17,319 nucleotides of DNA from Lachnospiraceae bacterium (GTDB lineage: Bacteria; Bacillota_A; Clostridia; Lachnospirales; Lachnospiraceae): the NCBI GenBank assembly GCA_028694115.1, contig JAQUUB010000094.1, positions 1 to 17,319 of the forward strand, read 5' to 3'. Position 1 is the first letter of the stretch, and every line of letters begins with the position of its first letter. The notes beneath the pieces were generated by a model. The model was not told where the DNA came from. It was given only the letters and a program-made list of their open reading frames with translations, and ran no database searches. Both the position numbers and the translations under genes were made by a program. This document shows, piece by piece, positions 1-8,239 of this stretch.

Positions 1-1124
1 CTGTTATCAAAAGTTATAATCTGTTGGGTGCAAAATCCGAGGAATTAACCAATAACTTTGAGCGCTCCAAAGACACATCAACTGCTTTTGAGCGGCAGAT
101 GGCTCCATGGACAAGCGGATTAAATATTGTCTATGGCATAGGTGCAACTGTAATTTTTGCTATGTCCGTCTTTTTAGAACAAAACGGATTGTTTGCGCTG
201 CCCTATCTGCTGGGAGTTCTTCTGTTTGTATTTGATTTGTTCGGACCGCTGAAAGCATTATATGGTGAAGCATCCCGCCTTACTGTAATGAATGCTGCTT
301 TGGATCGTATCGAAGGTGTCTTTGAAGAAGCTGAATTGCCTGATGATGGTAAGAAAGACTTTTCAAGGAAAATGCCGGGACAGCCGGAAGTACGCTTTGA
401 TCATGTGACATTTGCTTACCAAAACGAAGAGGTTCTTCATGACATCTGCTTTGATATGAAGAAAAATTCTATGACGGCTCTTGTTGGCCCATCGGGCGGC
501 GGTAAATCAACGATTGCCAATCTGCTTGCTCGTTTATGGGATGTGAAGTCTGGAAAAATTACAATCCATGGAACTGACATTCGGGAGGTTCCGTTAGCAG
601 AGCTTATGGAACAAATCAGTATGGTATTTCAGCGAGTTTACTTGTTTCAAGAGACCATTTACAACAATATCAGCATGGGAAACCCCGATGCCACAGAAAA
701 GGAAGTATACGAAGCGGCAAAAAAAGCACGCTGCTTTGATTTCATCATGGCGCTGCCGGATGGTTTTCAGACCATGGTTGGAGAAGGCGGTGCCACTCTA
801 TCAGGTGGTGAGAAACAGCGTATTTCCATTGCTCGTTGTATTCTAAAGGATGCTCCTATTGTAATTTTGGATGAAGCAACGGCAAGTGTTGATACAGACA
901 ACGAAAGTTATATTCAAGAAGCCATTTCAGAACTGGTGAAAGGTAAAACACTGCTTGTTATCGCACATCGCCTGAATACGATTCAAACGGCAGATAAGAT
1001 ACTGGTTGTTTCGGATGGTAGAATTATTCAGAGTGGGACGCATGAAGAATTGGTTTCCAAAGCTGGTATCTATCGAGATTTTGTGAATATCCGTAAACAG
1101 GCAACTGGCTGGAGCCTGACATAA
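1..1124 (+). CDS. ABC transporter, fused permease/ATP-binding protein (5' end outside the window)
   Basis: This is the C-terminal part of a type IV exporter-fold half-transporter. The frame is open from base 3, so the TTG at 24 is only the first start-like codon in the window and not the true start. The first ~110 residues are hydrophobic and correspond to the last membrane helices. The nucleotide-binding domain follows with every core motif: Walker A GPSGGGKST (486-512), Q-loop in MVFQRVYLF, signature LSGGEKQR (798-821), Walker B VILDE (ending 875) and the H-loop His (966-968). It ends in the sequence ATGWSLT, like the second subunits of the other two pairs in this window, so it is probably the second gene of a heterodimeric pair resembling YbtPQ/IrtAB. 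The substrate is unknown. An ECF remnant follows 202 bases downstream; this pairing with MptD-type ECF genes fits clusters I know from Lachnospiraceae. ATPase assignment is certain, substrate is not. Confidence 0.93.
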   Translation, partial: VIKSYNLLGAKSEELTNNFERSKDTSTAFERQMAPWTSGLNIVYGIGATVIFAMSVFLEQNGLFALPYLLGVLLFVFDLFGPLKALYGEASRLTVMNAALDRIEGVFEEAELPDDGKKDFSRKMPGQPEVRFDHVTFAYQNEEVLHDICFDMKKNSMTALVGPSGGGKSTIANLLARLWDVKSGKITIHGTDIREVPLAELMEQISMVFQRVYLFQETIYNNISMGNPDATEKEVYEAAKKARCFDFIMALPDGFQTMVGEGGATLSGGEKQRISIARCILKDAPIVILDEATASVDTDNESYIQEAISELVKGKTLLVIAHRLNTIQTADKILVVSDGRIIQSGTHEELVSKAGIYRDFVNIRKQATGWSLT

Positions 1125-1263
1125 GGAAGCATAGATGAAACTTCATGCGTCCGGCGAGGATTACCTGGTAGTTAAAATAAATAACCGTTTGGAGTATTTT
1201 TATACTATGTGGAGTAGTCGAAAAGTGAAATTGTTATTATAATTACATTCGATGCGTGGCGGT

Positions 1264-1307
1264 TTGTCAGCATCAAAAATTTAAAAATATGGTTAGTAAT
1301 ATCTAAC
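1264..1307 (+). promoter_or_regulatory. Candidate promoter with overlapping GTTAG-N6-CTAAC operator before the ECF remnant
   Basis: A possible -35 TTGTCA (1264-1269) and -10 TATGGT (1288-1293) are separated by 18 bases. The palindrome GTTAG-TAATAT-CTAAC (1292-1307) overlaps the end of the -10. A strong ribosome-binding site (TTGGAGG, 1314-1320) precedes the ATG at 1327. The palindrome is directly visible and recurs at three other promoters in this window; the promoter elements themselves are an imperfect match, so the promoter is less sure than the operator. Confidence 0.5.
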
Positions 1308-1326
1308 ACACATTTGGAGGATAAAG

Positions 1327-1629
1327 ATGAATACAAAAAAATTACAAGCAAAAGACCTGATTAATGTAGGCATCTTCACGGTCATTTACATTGCGCTCTA
1401 TTATGTAGCAATGATGATTGGATATATACCCATATTTATTGTTTTACTTCCATTGGTTTGCCCCATTATTTGCGGTATTCCGTTTATGCTGTACATAACA
1501 AAGATAAAATGCTTTGGAATGGTAACATTGACGGGAATCATTTGCGGATTGCTAATGATGTTAATGGGAAGCGGTGTATTGGTACTGATTGCAGGCATAA
1601 TCTTCGGCTTAAGCTCACTGATATTCTAA
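1327..1629 (+). pseudogene. Truncated ECF transporter S-component (MptD/Trep_Strep type)
   Basis: ATG 1327 has a good ribosome-binding site (GGAGG, 6 bases upstream). The 100-residue product is almost entirely hydrophobic, with about four membrane segments. The opening (KLQAKDLINVGIFTVIYIAL) and the central stretch VCPIICGIPFMLYI match my memory of the MptD/Trep_Strep S-component family, which captures a small substrate for an energy-coupling factor transporter. Members are normally about 190-200 residues; here similarity stops near residue 94 (GIIFG), after which the frame runs into the coding sequence of an EcfA ATPase and ends at TAA 1627-1629. No EcfT gene is present. It is therefore a half gene left by an internal deletion and is very unlikely to be functional. 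Confidence 0.75.
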
Positions 1630-1970
1630 AACGTTTAGACTTGTCAGATTATGCAAAAAGACATCCAATGTCTTTATCTGGTGGACAAAAGCAGCGGGTG
1701 GCTATTGCTACGGCATTAGTTTCAGATAGAAGCATACTGGTATTTGATGAGCCGACAAGCGGATTGGATATGCAACATATGAATGAGGTTGCAAATGCTT
1801 TGCTGACATTAAAACAAGCAGGAAAAACAAATCTCGTTATAACCCACGATTATGAATTGATATTACAAAGTTGTACTTACATACTTCATTTTGAAAATGG
1901 AAAAGTACAAGAACAGTATTCGTTAGATAACCAGGGATTAGATAGACTTCAAAAATTCTTTTATGAATAG
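1608..1970 (+). pseudogene. 3' fragment of an ECF transporter ATPase (EcfA type)
   Basis: The frame from about 1608 encodes the second half of an ECF ATPase: KLTDILKRLDL, signature LSGGQKQR (1674-1697), Walker B LVFDEPTSGLD (Asp 1746-1748, Glu 1749-1751) and the H-loop ITHD. The Walker A, Q-loop and N-terminal third are missing. Upstream codons in this frame are the antiphase of the S-component gene, so the apparent start at 1458 is not real. It would have energised the S-component encoded just before it; in intact clusters an EcfT gene and a first ATPase domain lie between. The stop at 1968-1970 touches the beginning of the AraC gene. No complete ATPase can be made from this fragment. Confidence 0.8.
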
Positions 1971-1980
1971 AGGCGATATA

Positions 1981-2928
1981 GTGGAAGTAGATCAAATATA
2001 TGAGAAACAAGATATTCAATTAGTCTGTAGGGATGAAGAATGCTCAATTTATCGGGTGAGTAATGATACTGGAGATGGAACAATAACGGCACATTCCGTT
2101 TTTGACGGAATAACTTTGCATTATGATGATTTTCATATTAAAAGCACGCCTTCGAGAAATCAATTAAGTTCCAATCTGTTAGAAATACACCATTGTGGAG
2201 AGGGACGAATTGAATGGGAAGTAGATAACGGTGCATACCTGTATTTATCATCTGGCGATTTAATGATTGACAATATGGAGAGGAAAAATCAAAATTGCAG
2301 TTTTCCGCTGAGTCACTTTCATGGTATAACAATTGTAATTTCGTTGAATGATATTTCTCCAGAGATAAAGTTATTGTTTGAAACTTTTCGTATTGATTTA
2401 TTTGAACTTTCAAATAGATTTAGGCTGGAAAAACCATTTATTATGCGTGCAGAAAGTAGCATAGAACATATCTTTTCAGAATTGTACAATTTACCAGATA
2501 CGATAAGAACGGAATATTTTAAGATTAAAATATTAGAATTACTGTTGTTTTTAAAAACCGTTGACATAGACAAAGATGGTCAGGAACGCCCATATTTTTA
2601 TAAAACGCAAGTTGAAAAGATTAAGGCGATTATGGCTTTCATGACAGCGAATCCCGACAAACACTATACGATAGAACAGCTCTCTAAATCATATGATATT
2701 TCGGTGTCGGCCTTAAAAAGTTGCTTTAAAGGTGTATATGGTTCTGCTATATTTACATTTATGAAAAACTATCGTATGGATTTAGCTGCTAACTTACTAT
2801 CTCAAACCGATAAAAGTATTACTGAAATTGCAGGTGAAGTTGGATATATAAATTGTAGCAAATTCTCTGAAGCATTCAGAAATGCGATGGGAAAAACGCC
2901 TATGGATTATAGAAAATTAAAAATCTGA
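1981..2928 (+). CDS. AraC-family transcriptional regulator
   Basis: A 315-residue regulator with an N-terminal cupin-like sensing half and a C-terminal pair of helix-turn-helix motifs. Counting from the GTG start, the first motif is around residues 228-254 (YTIEQLSKSYDISVSALKSC) and the second around 278-300 (SITEIAGEVGYINCSKFSEA), followed by the family-typical end FRNAMGKTPMDYRK. I prefer GTG 1981 because GAGG (1970-1973) lies 7 bases upstream; ATG 1963 would add six residues but has no ribosome-binding site and overlaps the ECF fragment. The gene lies directly before an ABC transporter pair, separated by a hairpin, so it most likely activates that pair in response to the transported ligand; this role is inferred. 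Family assignment is firm. Confidence 0.9.
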   Translation: MEVDQIYEKQDIQLVCRDEECSIYRVSNDTGDGTITAHSVFDGITLHYDDFHIKSTPSRNQLSSNLLEIHHCGEGRIEWEVDNGAYLYLSSGDLMIDNMERKNQNCSFPLSHFHGITIVISLNDISPEIKLLFETFRIDLFELSNRFRLEKPFIMRAESSIEHIFSELYNLPDTIRTEYFKIKILELLLFLKTVDIDKDGQERPYFYKTQVEKIKAIMAFMTANPDKHYTIEQLSKSYDISVSALKSCFKGVYGSAIFTFMKNYRMDLAANLLSQTDKSITEIAGEVGYINCSKFSEAFRNAMGKTPMDYRKLKI

Positions 2929-2976
2929 TTGGAGTAAAACTAAGCTTTGCAGAGTGGCAGCAGGAAATAAAAGTAT

Positions 2977-3023
2977 TTAAAATAAGGGTATCGGACATCG
3001 TTGATCCGATACCCTTATTTTAA
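2977..3023 (+). promoter_or_regulatory. Perfect 19-bp hairpin between the AraC and ABC genes (terminator, attenuator or operator)
   Basis: Arms 2977-2995 and 3005-3023 are exact reverse complements (core AAGGGTATCGGA / TCCGATACCCTT) around a 9-base loop. The 5' arm begins A-rich and the 3' arm ends in TTATTTTAA, as in a bidirectional intrinsic terminator. It ends 4 bases before the GGAGG (3028-3032) of the next gene. I see no convincing promoter between the hairpin and that gene, so if the ABC genes are expressed from upstream, transcription has to pass this structure. That makes attenuation or a DNA-binding palindrome plausible alternatives to simple termination. Confidence 0.7.
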
Positions 3024-3041
3024 GATTGGAGGTACTTTTTT

Positions 3042-4820
3042 ATGAAAAAAGATAATTGGATAAAAACCGTTTTTTCATTTGCAAGTCAATGCAAGGGGAA
3101 AATATCTCTTTCGGTTATATGTGCCATTATCAGTGTAGGTATGGGGCTAATTCCATATTGGTGTGTGTATCGTATCATAACGATATTTGTCGGAGGGGTT
3201 TCTTCACTCAACACGGTTATGCCGTATTTTGTAGTGGCAATCATCAGCTACGCATTGCGTTTCTTGTTTTATGGGATTTCAACAACACTTTCGCACATAT
3301 CAGCGTACACGATTTTGGAGAATATTCGTTTGAAATTAGCCGAAAAACTACTAAAAGCACCATTAGGAGTAGTTCTTGGAAAATCCGTAGGACATCTCAA
3401 AAATGTACTTGTTGACCGTGTGGAAACAATTGAGCTGCCACTGGCTCATATGATACCAGAATGTATTTCAAACTTTCTGTTGCCCATAAGTGTTTTTATT
3501 TACCTTATTACCATTGATTGGCGAATGGCTCTTGCAATGCTTGTAACTGTTCCGCTTGCGTTAATCGCATATGGAATCATGATGAAAAACTTTAATAAGC
3601 AGTACGCTGACTATATGGAGTCAAACAACTATGTCAACGGAGTAATCGTTGAGTATGTTGAGGGGATTGAAGTAATCAAAGCCTTTAATCAATCTTCAAC
3701 ATCTTATGAAAAATTTGCAAAAGCCGTTGAAAGCTTTAAGGCTTATACCTTGAAATGGTTTCAAAGCACTTGGAAACTAATGAATTTAGGAAATGCAATT
3801 TTACCATCAACCTTTTTAGGAACTTTACCAATTGGTATGCTGCTATATTGGCAAGGCACGCTATCACCAGAGAATTTGTGTATTTGTCTAATACTGTCTT
3901 TAGGGATAGTCGCTCCCTTGATGAACTTTACAACATATATCAATGAAACGAAAACAATCGAATATGCGGTAAATGATGTCAACAAGCTGCTTCATATTCA
4001 AGAACTGACCGACAAAAAAGAAACGGCTAATTTTAAGACATTTGATTTGGAGCTTAAAGATGTTGTATTTTCCTATACAAACGATTTGGAAAATCCTATA
4101 TTGTCTGGTATCAATCTAAAAATACCACAAAAAAGTTTTTGTGCCTTAGTTGGACCCTCCGGAGGTGGAAAATCTACGATCGCTCGTTTAATTGCTCGAT
4201 TCTGGGATGTTAATAAAGGTGAGATATTGATTGACGGTAAGAACATTCGCAACATTCCGTTATCACAATTAACAGACATTGTTAGTTTTGTCACACAGGA
4301 CAATTATTTGTTCAATTGTTCTATTAAAGAAAATATCCGTATTGGTAATCCATCTGCCTCGGATAGTGAAGTTTTTGCGGCTGCTAAAGCAGCTTGTTGC
4401 GATGAATTTATAGATAAACTTGAATATGGTTATGATACGTCGGCAGGTGATGCAGGTAATAAATTATCAGGCGGTGAAAAACAAAGAATAGCTATTGCAA
4501 GAATGATTTTAAAGAATTCACCGATTGTTATTCTGGATGAAGCTACTGCATTTTGTGACCCGGAAAACGAGAGTAAATTGCAGAAATCATTAAACGCCTT
4601 GACCGAGGGAAAAACATTGCTTGTTATCGCACACAGACTTTCAACGATTAAGGACGCAGACAAAATTATTGTTTTAAAAGATGGCGGCATTTATCAAAAA
4701 GGTACTCATACCGAATTGCTGAAAAGCTGCGATTTGTATAGTGAAATGTGGAAAGCACATATCGGAGCTAAAAAATGGGCTGCTGTGTCCAAGGAAGAGG
4801 AGAAATTGAGATATGTTTAG
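3042..4820 (+). CDS. ABC transporter, fused permease/ATP-binding protein, first subunit of the AraC-linked pair
   Basis: A 592-residue half-transporter with about six membrane helices in residues 15-310 and a C-terminal ATPase domain. Walker A GPSGGGKST is at 371-379, Q-loop at VTQDNYLF, signature LSGGEKQR at 475-482, Walker B VILDE ending at Glu500, and H-loop His531, so catalytic residues are intact. Length and layout fit the heterodimeric YbtP/IrtA-like group, in which exporter-shaped proteins can import metallophores, but the substrate here is unknown and export is equally possible. The ATG has GGAGG 9 bases upstream, just after a hairpin. The stop overlaps the next gene by 8 bases, which indicates translational coupling and a heterodimer. 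The D-loop is unusual, reading AFCDPE where SALD/SVD is common. Confidence 0.92.
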   Translation: MKKDNWIKTVFSFASQCKGKISLSVICAIISVGMGLIPYWCVYRIITIFVGGVSSLNTVMPYFVVAIISYALRFLFYGISTTLSHISAYTILENIRLKLAEKLLKAPLGVVLGKSVGHLKNVLVDRVETIELPLAHMIPECISNFLLPISVFIYLITIDWRMALAMLVTVPLALIAYGIMMKNFNKQYADYMESNNYVNGVIVEYVEGIEVIKAFNQSSTSYEKFAKAVESFKAYTLKWFQSTWKLMNLGNAILPSTFLGTLPIGMLLYWQGTLSPENLCICLILSLGIVAPLMNFTTYINETKTIEYAVNDVNKLLHIQELTDKKETANFKTFDLELKDVVFSYTNDLENPILSGINLKIPQKSFCALVGPSGGGKSTIARLIARFWDVNKGEILIDGKNIRNIPLSQLTDIVSFVTQDNYLFNCSIKENIRIGNPSASDSEVFAAAKAACCDEFIDKLEYGYDTSAGDAGNKLSGGEKQRIAIARMILKNSPIVILDEATAFCDPENESKLQKSLNALTEGKTLLVIAHRLSTIKDADKIIVLKDGGIYQKGTHTELLKSCDLYSEMWKAHIGAKKWAAVSKEEEKLRYV

Positions 4821-6561
4821 AATAGTAAAGCGATTGATAAACTGGGCAGGCAATTATAAAAAGAGAATGTATCTTGGTTTCCTCTTTTCTTTCCTACACG
4901 CAATGTTTACAGCCTTTCCAATAGTTCTTGCTGCGTATGCTTTAGGCTTAATATTAGATGATTTCAATAGAGTATCTTCGCTTTCACCACAATATATTAT
5001 TGCTGTTTTTATCGCTATGATAGTTGCGGTTTTAGGACGATTTCTCTTTTCGTATCTGAGAGCTACGACACAAGAAAGCATCGGCTATGAAATGACGTGT
5101 ACAGAGCGAATAGAATTAGGTAACATTATGAAAAGAGTTCCCCTTGGCTTCTTTAGCCAAAACAATGCGGGAGAATTATCATCTGCCGTTACTACTGATT
5201 TATCCTTTATGGAAATGTATGCGATGAAGATGGTTGATACCGTAGTAAATGGATATATAAGTGCTGTTGTTATGGTGCTTTGCCTGGCATATTACTGTAT
5301 GCCTGCGGCGATTGTTGCACTTGTAGGTATTATTCTGTCTGCATTGTTTCTGTATCTATTGGAACGCAAAAGCAAAAACAATGCTACTGCCCATCAAAAG
5401 GCACAAGATGATATGGTAGAAAGCAGCATTGAATATTTGCGTGGTATGCAAGTAGTAAAAGCGTTCAAACAAGAAGGTGCAACTGTAAAAGGAATCCATA
5501 ACGCCTATGAGGATAGCAAAAAGATAAATATAAAAATCGAAAAGGAATATATGCCGTTTAACTGTTTACACTTATTTTCATTGAAATTAGCATCTGTCGG
5601 AATTGTCATAGTTGCGGCAATGCTTACTATTACAGGGACGTTGACATTACCTTTTATGCTTATGCTTGATATATTTTCATTTGTCATATTCAACAGCATT
5701 GAAGTTGTAAATAATGCAGCTCATGTTTTGGAAATCATAGATGCAACATTGGATAAATTAGAGCGTATCAAAAACACACCTTTTATTGACGAAAACGGAA
5801 AAGATATTGCGATGGATAACTATGACATTCAGTTTGAAGATGTTTCTTTCGCATACGATGATAAGCCCATATTGAAAAATGTATCATTTAACATTCCTCA
5901 AAATACAACGACGGCTATTGTCGGGCCCTCTGGCAGCGGAAAAACGACCATCTGCAACCTAATTGCCCGTTTCTATGATACACAGTCCGGAACGATTAAA
6001 GTCGGCGGGATAAACATAAAGCAATTGTCCTGTGACAGTCTGCTGTCGAATATCAGTATGGTTTTTCAGAAAGTATATTTGTTTAACGATACAATTGCAA
6101 ACAACATTCGCTTTGGAAAACCCGATGCTACGATGGAAGAAATCAAACAAGTTGCTAAAAAAGCTTGTTGCCACGATTTTATTATGTCATTGCCTGATCA
6201 GTATGAAACAATGATTGGTGAAGGTGGCTCTACTCTTTCCGGCGGAGAAAAGCAGCGAATCTCCATAGCAAGAGCCATGTTGAAAAATGCTCCTATCATA
6301 ATTTTGGACGAAGCAACTGCAAGTATTGACCCGGAGAACGAACATCTCATACAGCAGGCAATCAGTGCATTGGTTAACGGAAAAACAATTATTACAATCG
6401 CTCACAGACTTGCGACGATTGAAAATGCAAATCAAATCTTAGTAGTTGACAATGGGCATATTGTTCAACGGGGAACTCACAAAGAGCTAGTGAATTCTGA
6501 GGGGATTTATAAGCATTTTATCGAGATTAGAGAGCAAGCCGAGAGTTGGAGTATTGCATAG
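4813..6561 (+). CDS. ABC transporter, fused permease/ATP-binding protein, second subunit of the AraC-linked pair
   Basis: A 582-residue half-transporter: membrane domain in roughly residues 15-300, ATPase domain from about 335. Motifs are complete: Walker A GPSGSGKTT 371-379, signature LSGGEKQR 475-482, Walker B IILDE ending at Glu500, H-loop His531. These positions are the same as in its partner, as expected for subunits derived from one duplication. The start ATG lies inside the end of the preceding gene, with a GAGGAG-type site about 10 bases upstream. Its C-terminal end (ESWSIA) and NBD closely resemble the truncated gene at the left edge, so both are the second-subunit type. It converges on the MATE gene with only 25 bases between the stops, and no clear terminator is visible in that gap. 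Function: active transport of an unidentified small molecule with the upstream partner. Confidence 0.92.
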   Translation: MFRIVKRLINWAGNYKKRMYLGFLFSFLHAMFTAFPIVLAAYALGLILDDFNRVSSLSPQYIIAVFIAMIVAVLGRFLFSYLRATTQESIGYEMTCTERIELGNIMKRVPLGFFSQNNAGELSSAVTTDLSFMEMYAMKMVDTVVNGYISAVVMVLCLAYYCMPAAIVALVGIILSALFLYLLERKSKNNATAHQKAQDDMVESSIEYLRGMQVVKAFKQEGATVKGIHNAYEDSKKINIKIEKEYMPFNCLHLFSLKLASVGIVIVAAMLTITGTLTLPFMLMLDIFSFVIFNSIEVVNNAAHVLEIIDATLDKLERIKNTPFIDENGKDIAMDNYDIQFEDVSFAYDDKPILKNVSFNIPQNTTTAIVGPSGSGKTTICNLIARFYDTQSGTIKVGGINIKQLSCDSLLSNISMVFQKVYLFNDTIANNIRFGKPDATMEEIKQVAKKACCHDFIMSLPDQYETMIGEGGSTLSGGEKQRISIARAMLKNAPIIILDEATASIDPENEHLIQQAISALVNGKTIITIAHRLATIENANQILVVDNGHIVQRGTHKELVNSEGIYKHFIEIREQAESWSIA

Positions 6562-6586
6562 GGATAAGCTTGTAGATAAAGGCGCA

Positions 6587-7930
6587 TCAATGCTGCCCCT
6601 GATATATTTTCTTCCACTTCCCGGTGCGGTATTCCATAAATGAGATGACCCAGTTTGCAAACCAGCCAACTGGCACGGCATACCATACCACAGCGATTCC
6701 ATAACGGGGAGCAAATGTCATTGCAATAAAAACACGGATAAACAGATTTACTAAATTTGCAATCGTAAACAACTTCATATCACCGGCTCCCCGCAGCAAG
6801 CCGTCAACTGCCATTTTGAATCCGATCAGGCAGAAGAAATGCCCCATAAAGATCAGATAGCTGCGCCCGGTCGATATGGCCACACTGTTGCCGTCGGCAC
6901 CCAGAAACAGTGCGATGATCTGCTTGTTGAACAGCTCTAATATTAGAAAGAGAATGGCAGCGCAGATCAATACCAGCTTATTGGCGACATGATATCCCTC
7001 GATCACTCGTTTCTCCTTATGGGCACCAATATTCTGTGCGGTATAGGAGGAAACGGCGTTCCCTATGCCAATCATGGGAACTATGCACAGCGCTTCGATT
7101 CGCATTGCCGCTGAAAATCCCGCCAGTGCTTCAGAACCAAAACCATTCACGACGGACTGTACCAGCATCATTCCGATGGAAACGGTGGACTGCTGCAGGA
7201 TGGACGGAAGAGAAATTTTAGCCATAGGCAGTAACTCTTTTCCAGAAAATATCCTGGAGTGTCCGAAGTTCAATTCTTTGAATTCAAGGATAAGAACAAC
7301 AAAAGACAGGACGGACGATATACTCTGTGCAATCAAGGTTGCCCATGCTACTCCCGTAACACCCATATGAAACTGTGTCACCAGTATCCAATCCAGAATG
7401 ATATTAAAAACGGAGGAAAAGATCAGAAAACAGAGCGGTATTTTTGACTTTCCCAGCGCATTGAACATTGCGGACAGAACGTTGTACATAAAAAGAAATG
7501 GCAGACCGATAAAATAGATATTCAGATATTCGATTGCCACATCAAACACATCGCCCGGTGTATTCAAGGCGGTCATAATTTCTCTGCTGAAAAGCAGACC
7601 CACCCCGCCTAAGAGCACGCTCAGAACCAGAAATACGATAAGAGATGTAAAGACGGCCGTTTTCATCCTGACATAATCTTTTGCACCGAAATACTGGCTG
7701 ACGATAACAGAGGCACCGATTCCGCCTCCGATAGCGACACAGATAAAGATATTGGTCAGAGAATAGGACGCCCCGACAGCGGCCAAGGCCTGCTCGCCGA
7801 CATAGCGTCCTACAATAGCAGAGTCTGCCATGGTATAGGTCTGTTGAAAAAGATTCCCGATGATAATGGGAAGTGAAAATATAATTAGCGCATGTAATGG
7901 CTTTTTTTGAATCAGATAGTCGTTTTTCAT
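6587..7930 (-). CDS. MATE-family multidrug/toxin efflux protein
   Basis: A 447-residue polytopic membrane protein with about twelve helices. The N-terminal stretch (LHALIIFSLPIIIGNLFQQT followed by YTMADSAIVGRYVGEQALAA) and the internal SLPSILQQSTVSIGMM repeat are typical of the two-lobed MATE fold. MATE proteins export cationic drugs, dyes or metabolites in exchange for Na+ or H+; the substrate here cannot be predicted. The start ATG (7928-7930) is preceded on the minus strand by a G-rich ribosome-binding site around 7939-7944 and by a near-consensus promoter at 8017-8045. Length is normal for the family. It is transcribed against both neighbours and lacks the palindrome seen at the plus-strand promoters, so it is probably an independent unit. 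Codon use looks more GC-rich than the module at 1981-6561. Confidence 0.95.
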   Translation of the reverse strand: MKNDYLIQKKPLHALIIFSLPIIIGNLFQQTYTMADSAIVGRYVGEQALAAVGASYSLTNIFICVAIGGGIGASVIVSQYFGAKDYVRMKTAVFTSLIVFLVLSVLLGGVGLLFSREIMTALNTPGDVFDVAIEYLNIYFIGLPFLFMYNVLSAMFNALGKSKIPLCFLIFSSVFNIILDWILVTQFHMGVTGVAWATLIAQSISSVLSFVVLILEFKELNFGHSRIFSGKELLPMAKISLPSILQQSTVSIGMMLVQSVVNGFGSEALAGFSAAMRIEALCIVPMIGIGNAVSSYTAQNIGAHKEKRVIEGYHVANKLVLICAAILFLILELFNKQIIALFLGADGNSVAISTGRSYLIFMGHFFCLIGFKMAVDGLLRGAGDMKLFTIANLVNLFIRVFIAMTFAPRYGIAVVWYAVPVGWFANWVISFMEYRTGKWKKIYQGQH

Positions 7931-8016
7931 AATGATGTTCCCCCAAAAAGTTTTGAATCTATTTAAAATATTCTGTGTTTCATTACATAATTTCTGAATT
8001 GAGATTTCGCTTAATC

Positions 8017-8045
8017 ATCATAGTGTAAAATCAGAGCACTGTCAA
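8017..8045 (-). promoter_or_regulatory. Near-consensus sigma-A promoter for the MATE gene
   Basis: On the minus strand, TTGACA (8040-8045) is followed after exactly 17 bases by TATGAT (8017-8022). The -10 is about 87 bases upstream of the MATE start codon. Both hexamers and the spacing are close to ideal, so this should be a strong constitutive promoter unless a repressor acts on it. Confidence 0.75.
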
Positions 8046-8101
8046 TATGAGAAAATATCAGGATTGCCCGCTTGCTCCGGTGTATTAGAGTACGAGTAAG
8101 C

Positions 8102-8239
8102 TATAAGAATGTTTCAGAGGAAGGGGTTGTATTGTATTCCTCGGGACTTCGGCTTGGCGAAGTATGCTCGCTTCGCTATGAAGATATCAACTGTAAGCAG
8201 ATACGAATTTATATCCGTCATAGGCTACCGTATCAGTGA
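8102..8239 (+). pseudogene. Tyrosine recombinase (integrase) remnant
   Basis: A short frame (TAT 8102 to TGA 8237-8239) carries the box I region of a tyrosine recombinase: LYSSGLRLGEVCSLRYEDIN from 8132, including the catalytic Arg (CGG, 8150-8152), followed by RIYIRHRLPYQ. The rest of the catalytic domain (Lys, HxxR, Tyr) and the N-terminal part are absent, and the frame has no plausible start. It is a fragment of a mobile-element integrase or IS-type recombinase, left by deletion or insertion, and cannot be active. It is short, so the assignment rests on one conserved block. Confidence 0.6.

Noticed and set aside
1197..1213. Short GTAT-TTTT-ATAC inverted repeat near 1200
   Set aside because: Only four pairs, AT-rich, as expected by chance in this composition.
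1238..1243. TATAAT at 1238 as promoter of the ECF remnant
   Set aside because: No recognisable -35 lies 16-19 bases upstream; the weaker 1264/1288 pair at least has both elements.
1963..1980. ATG 1963 as the AraC start
   Set aside because: No ribosome-binding site is visible before it; GAGG at 1970-1973 serves GTG 1981.
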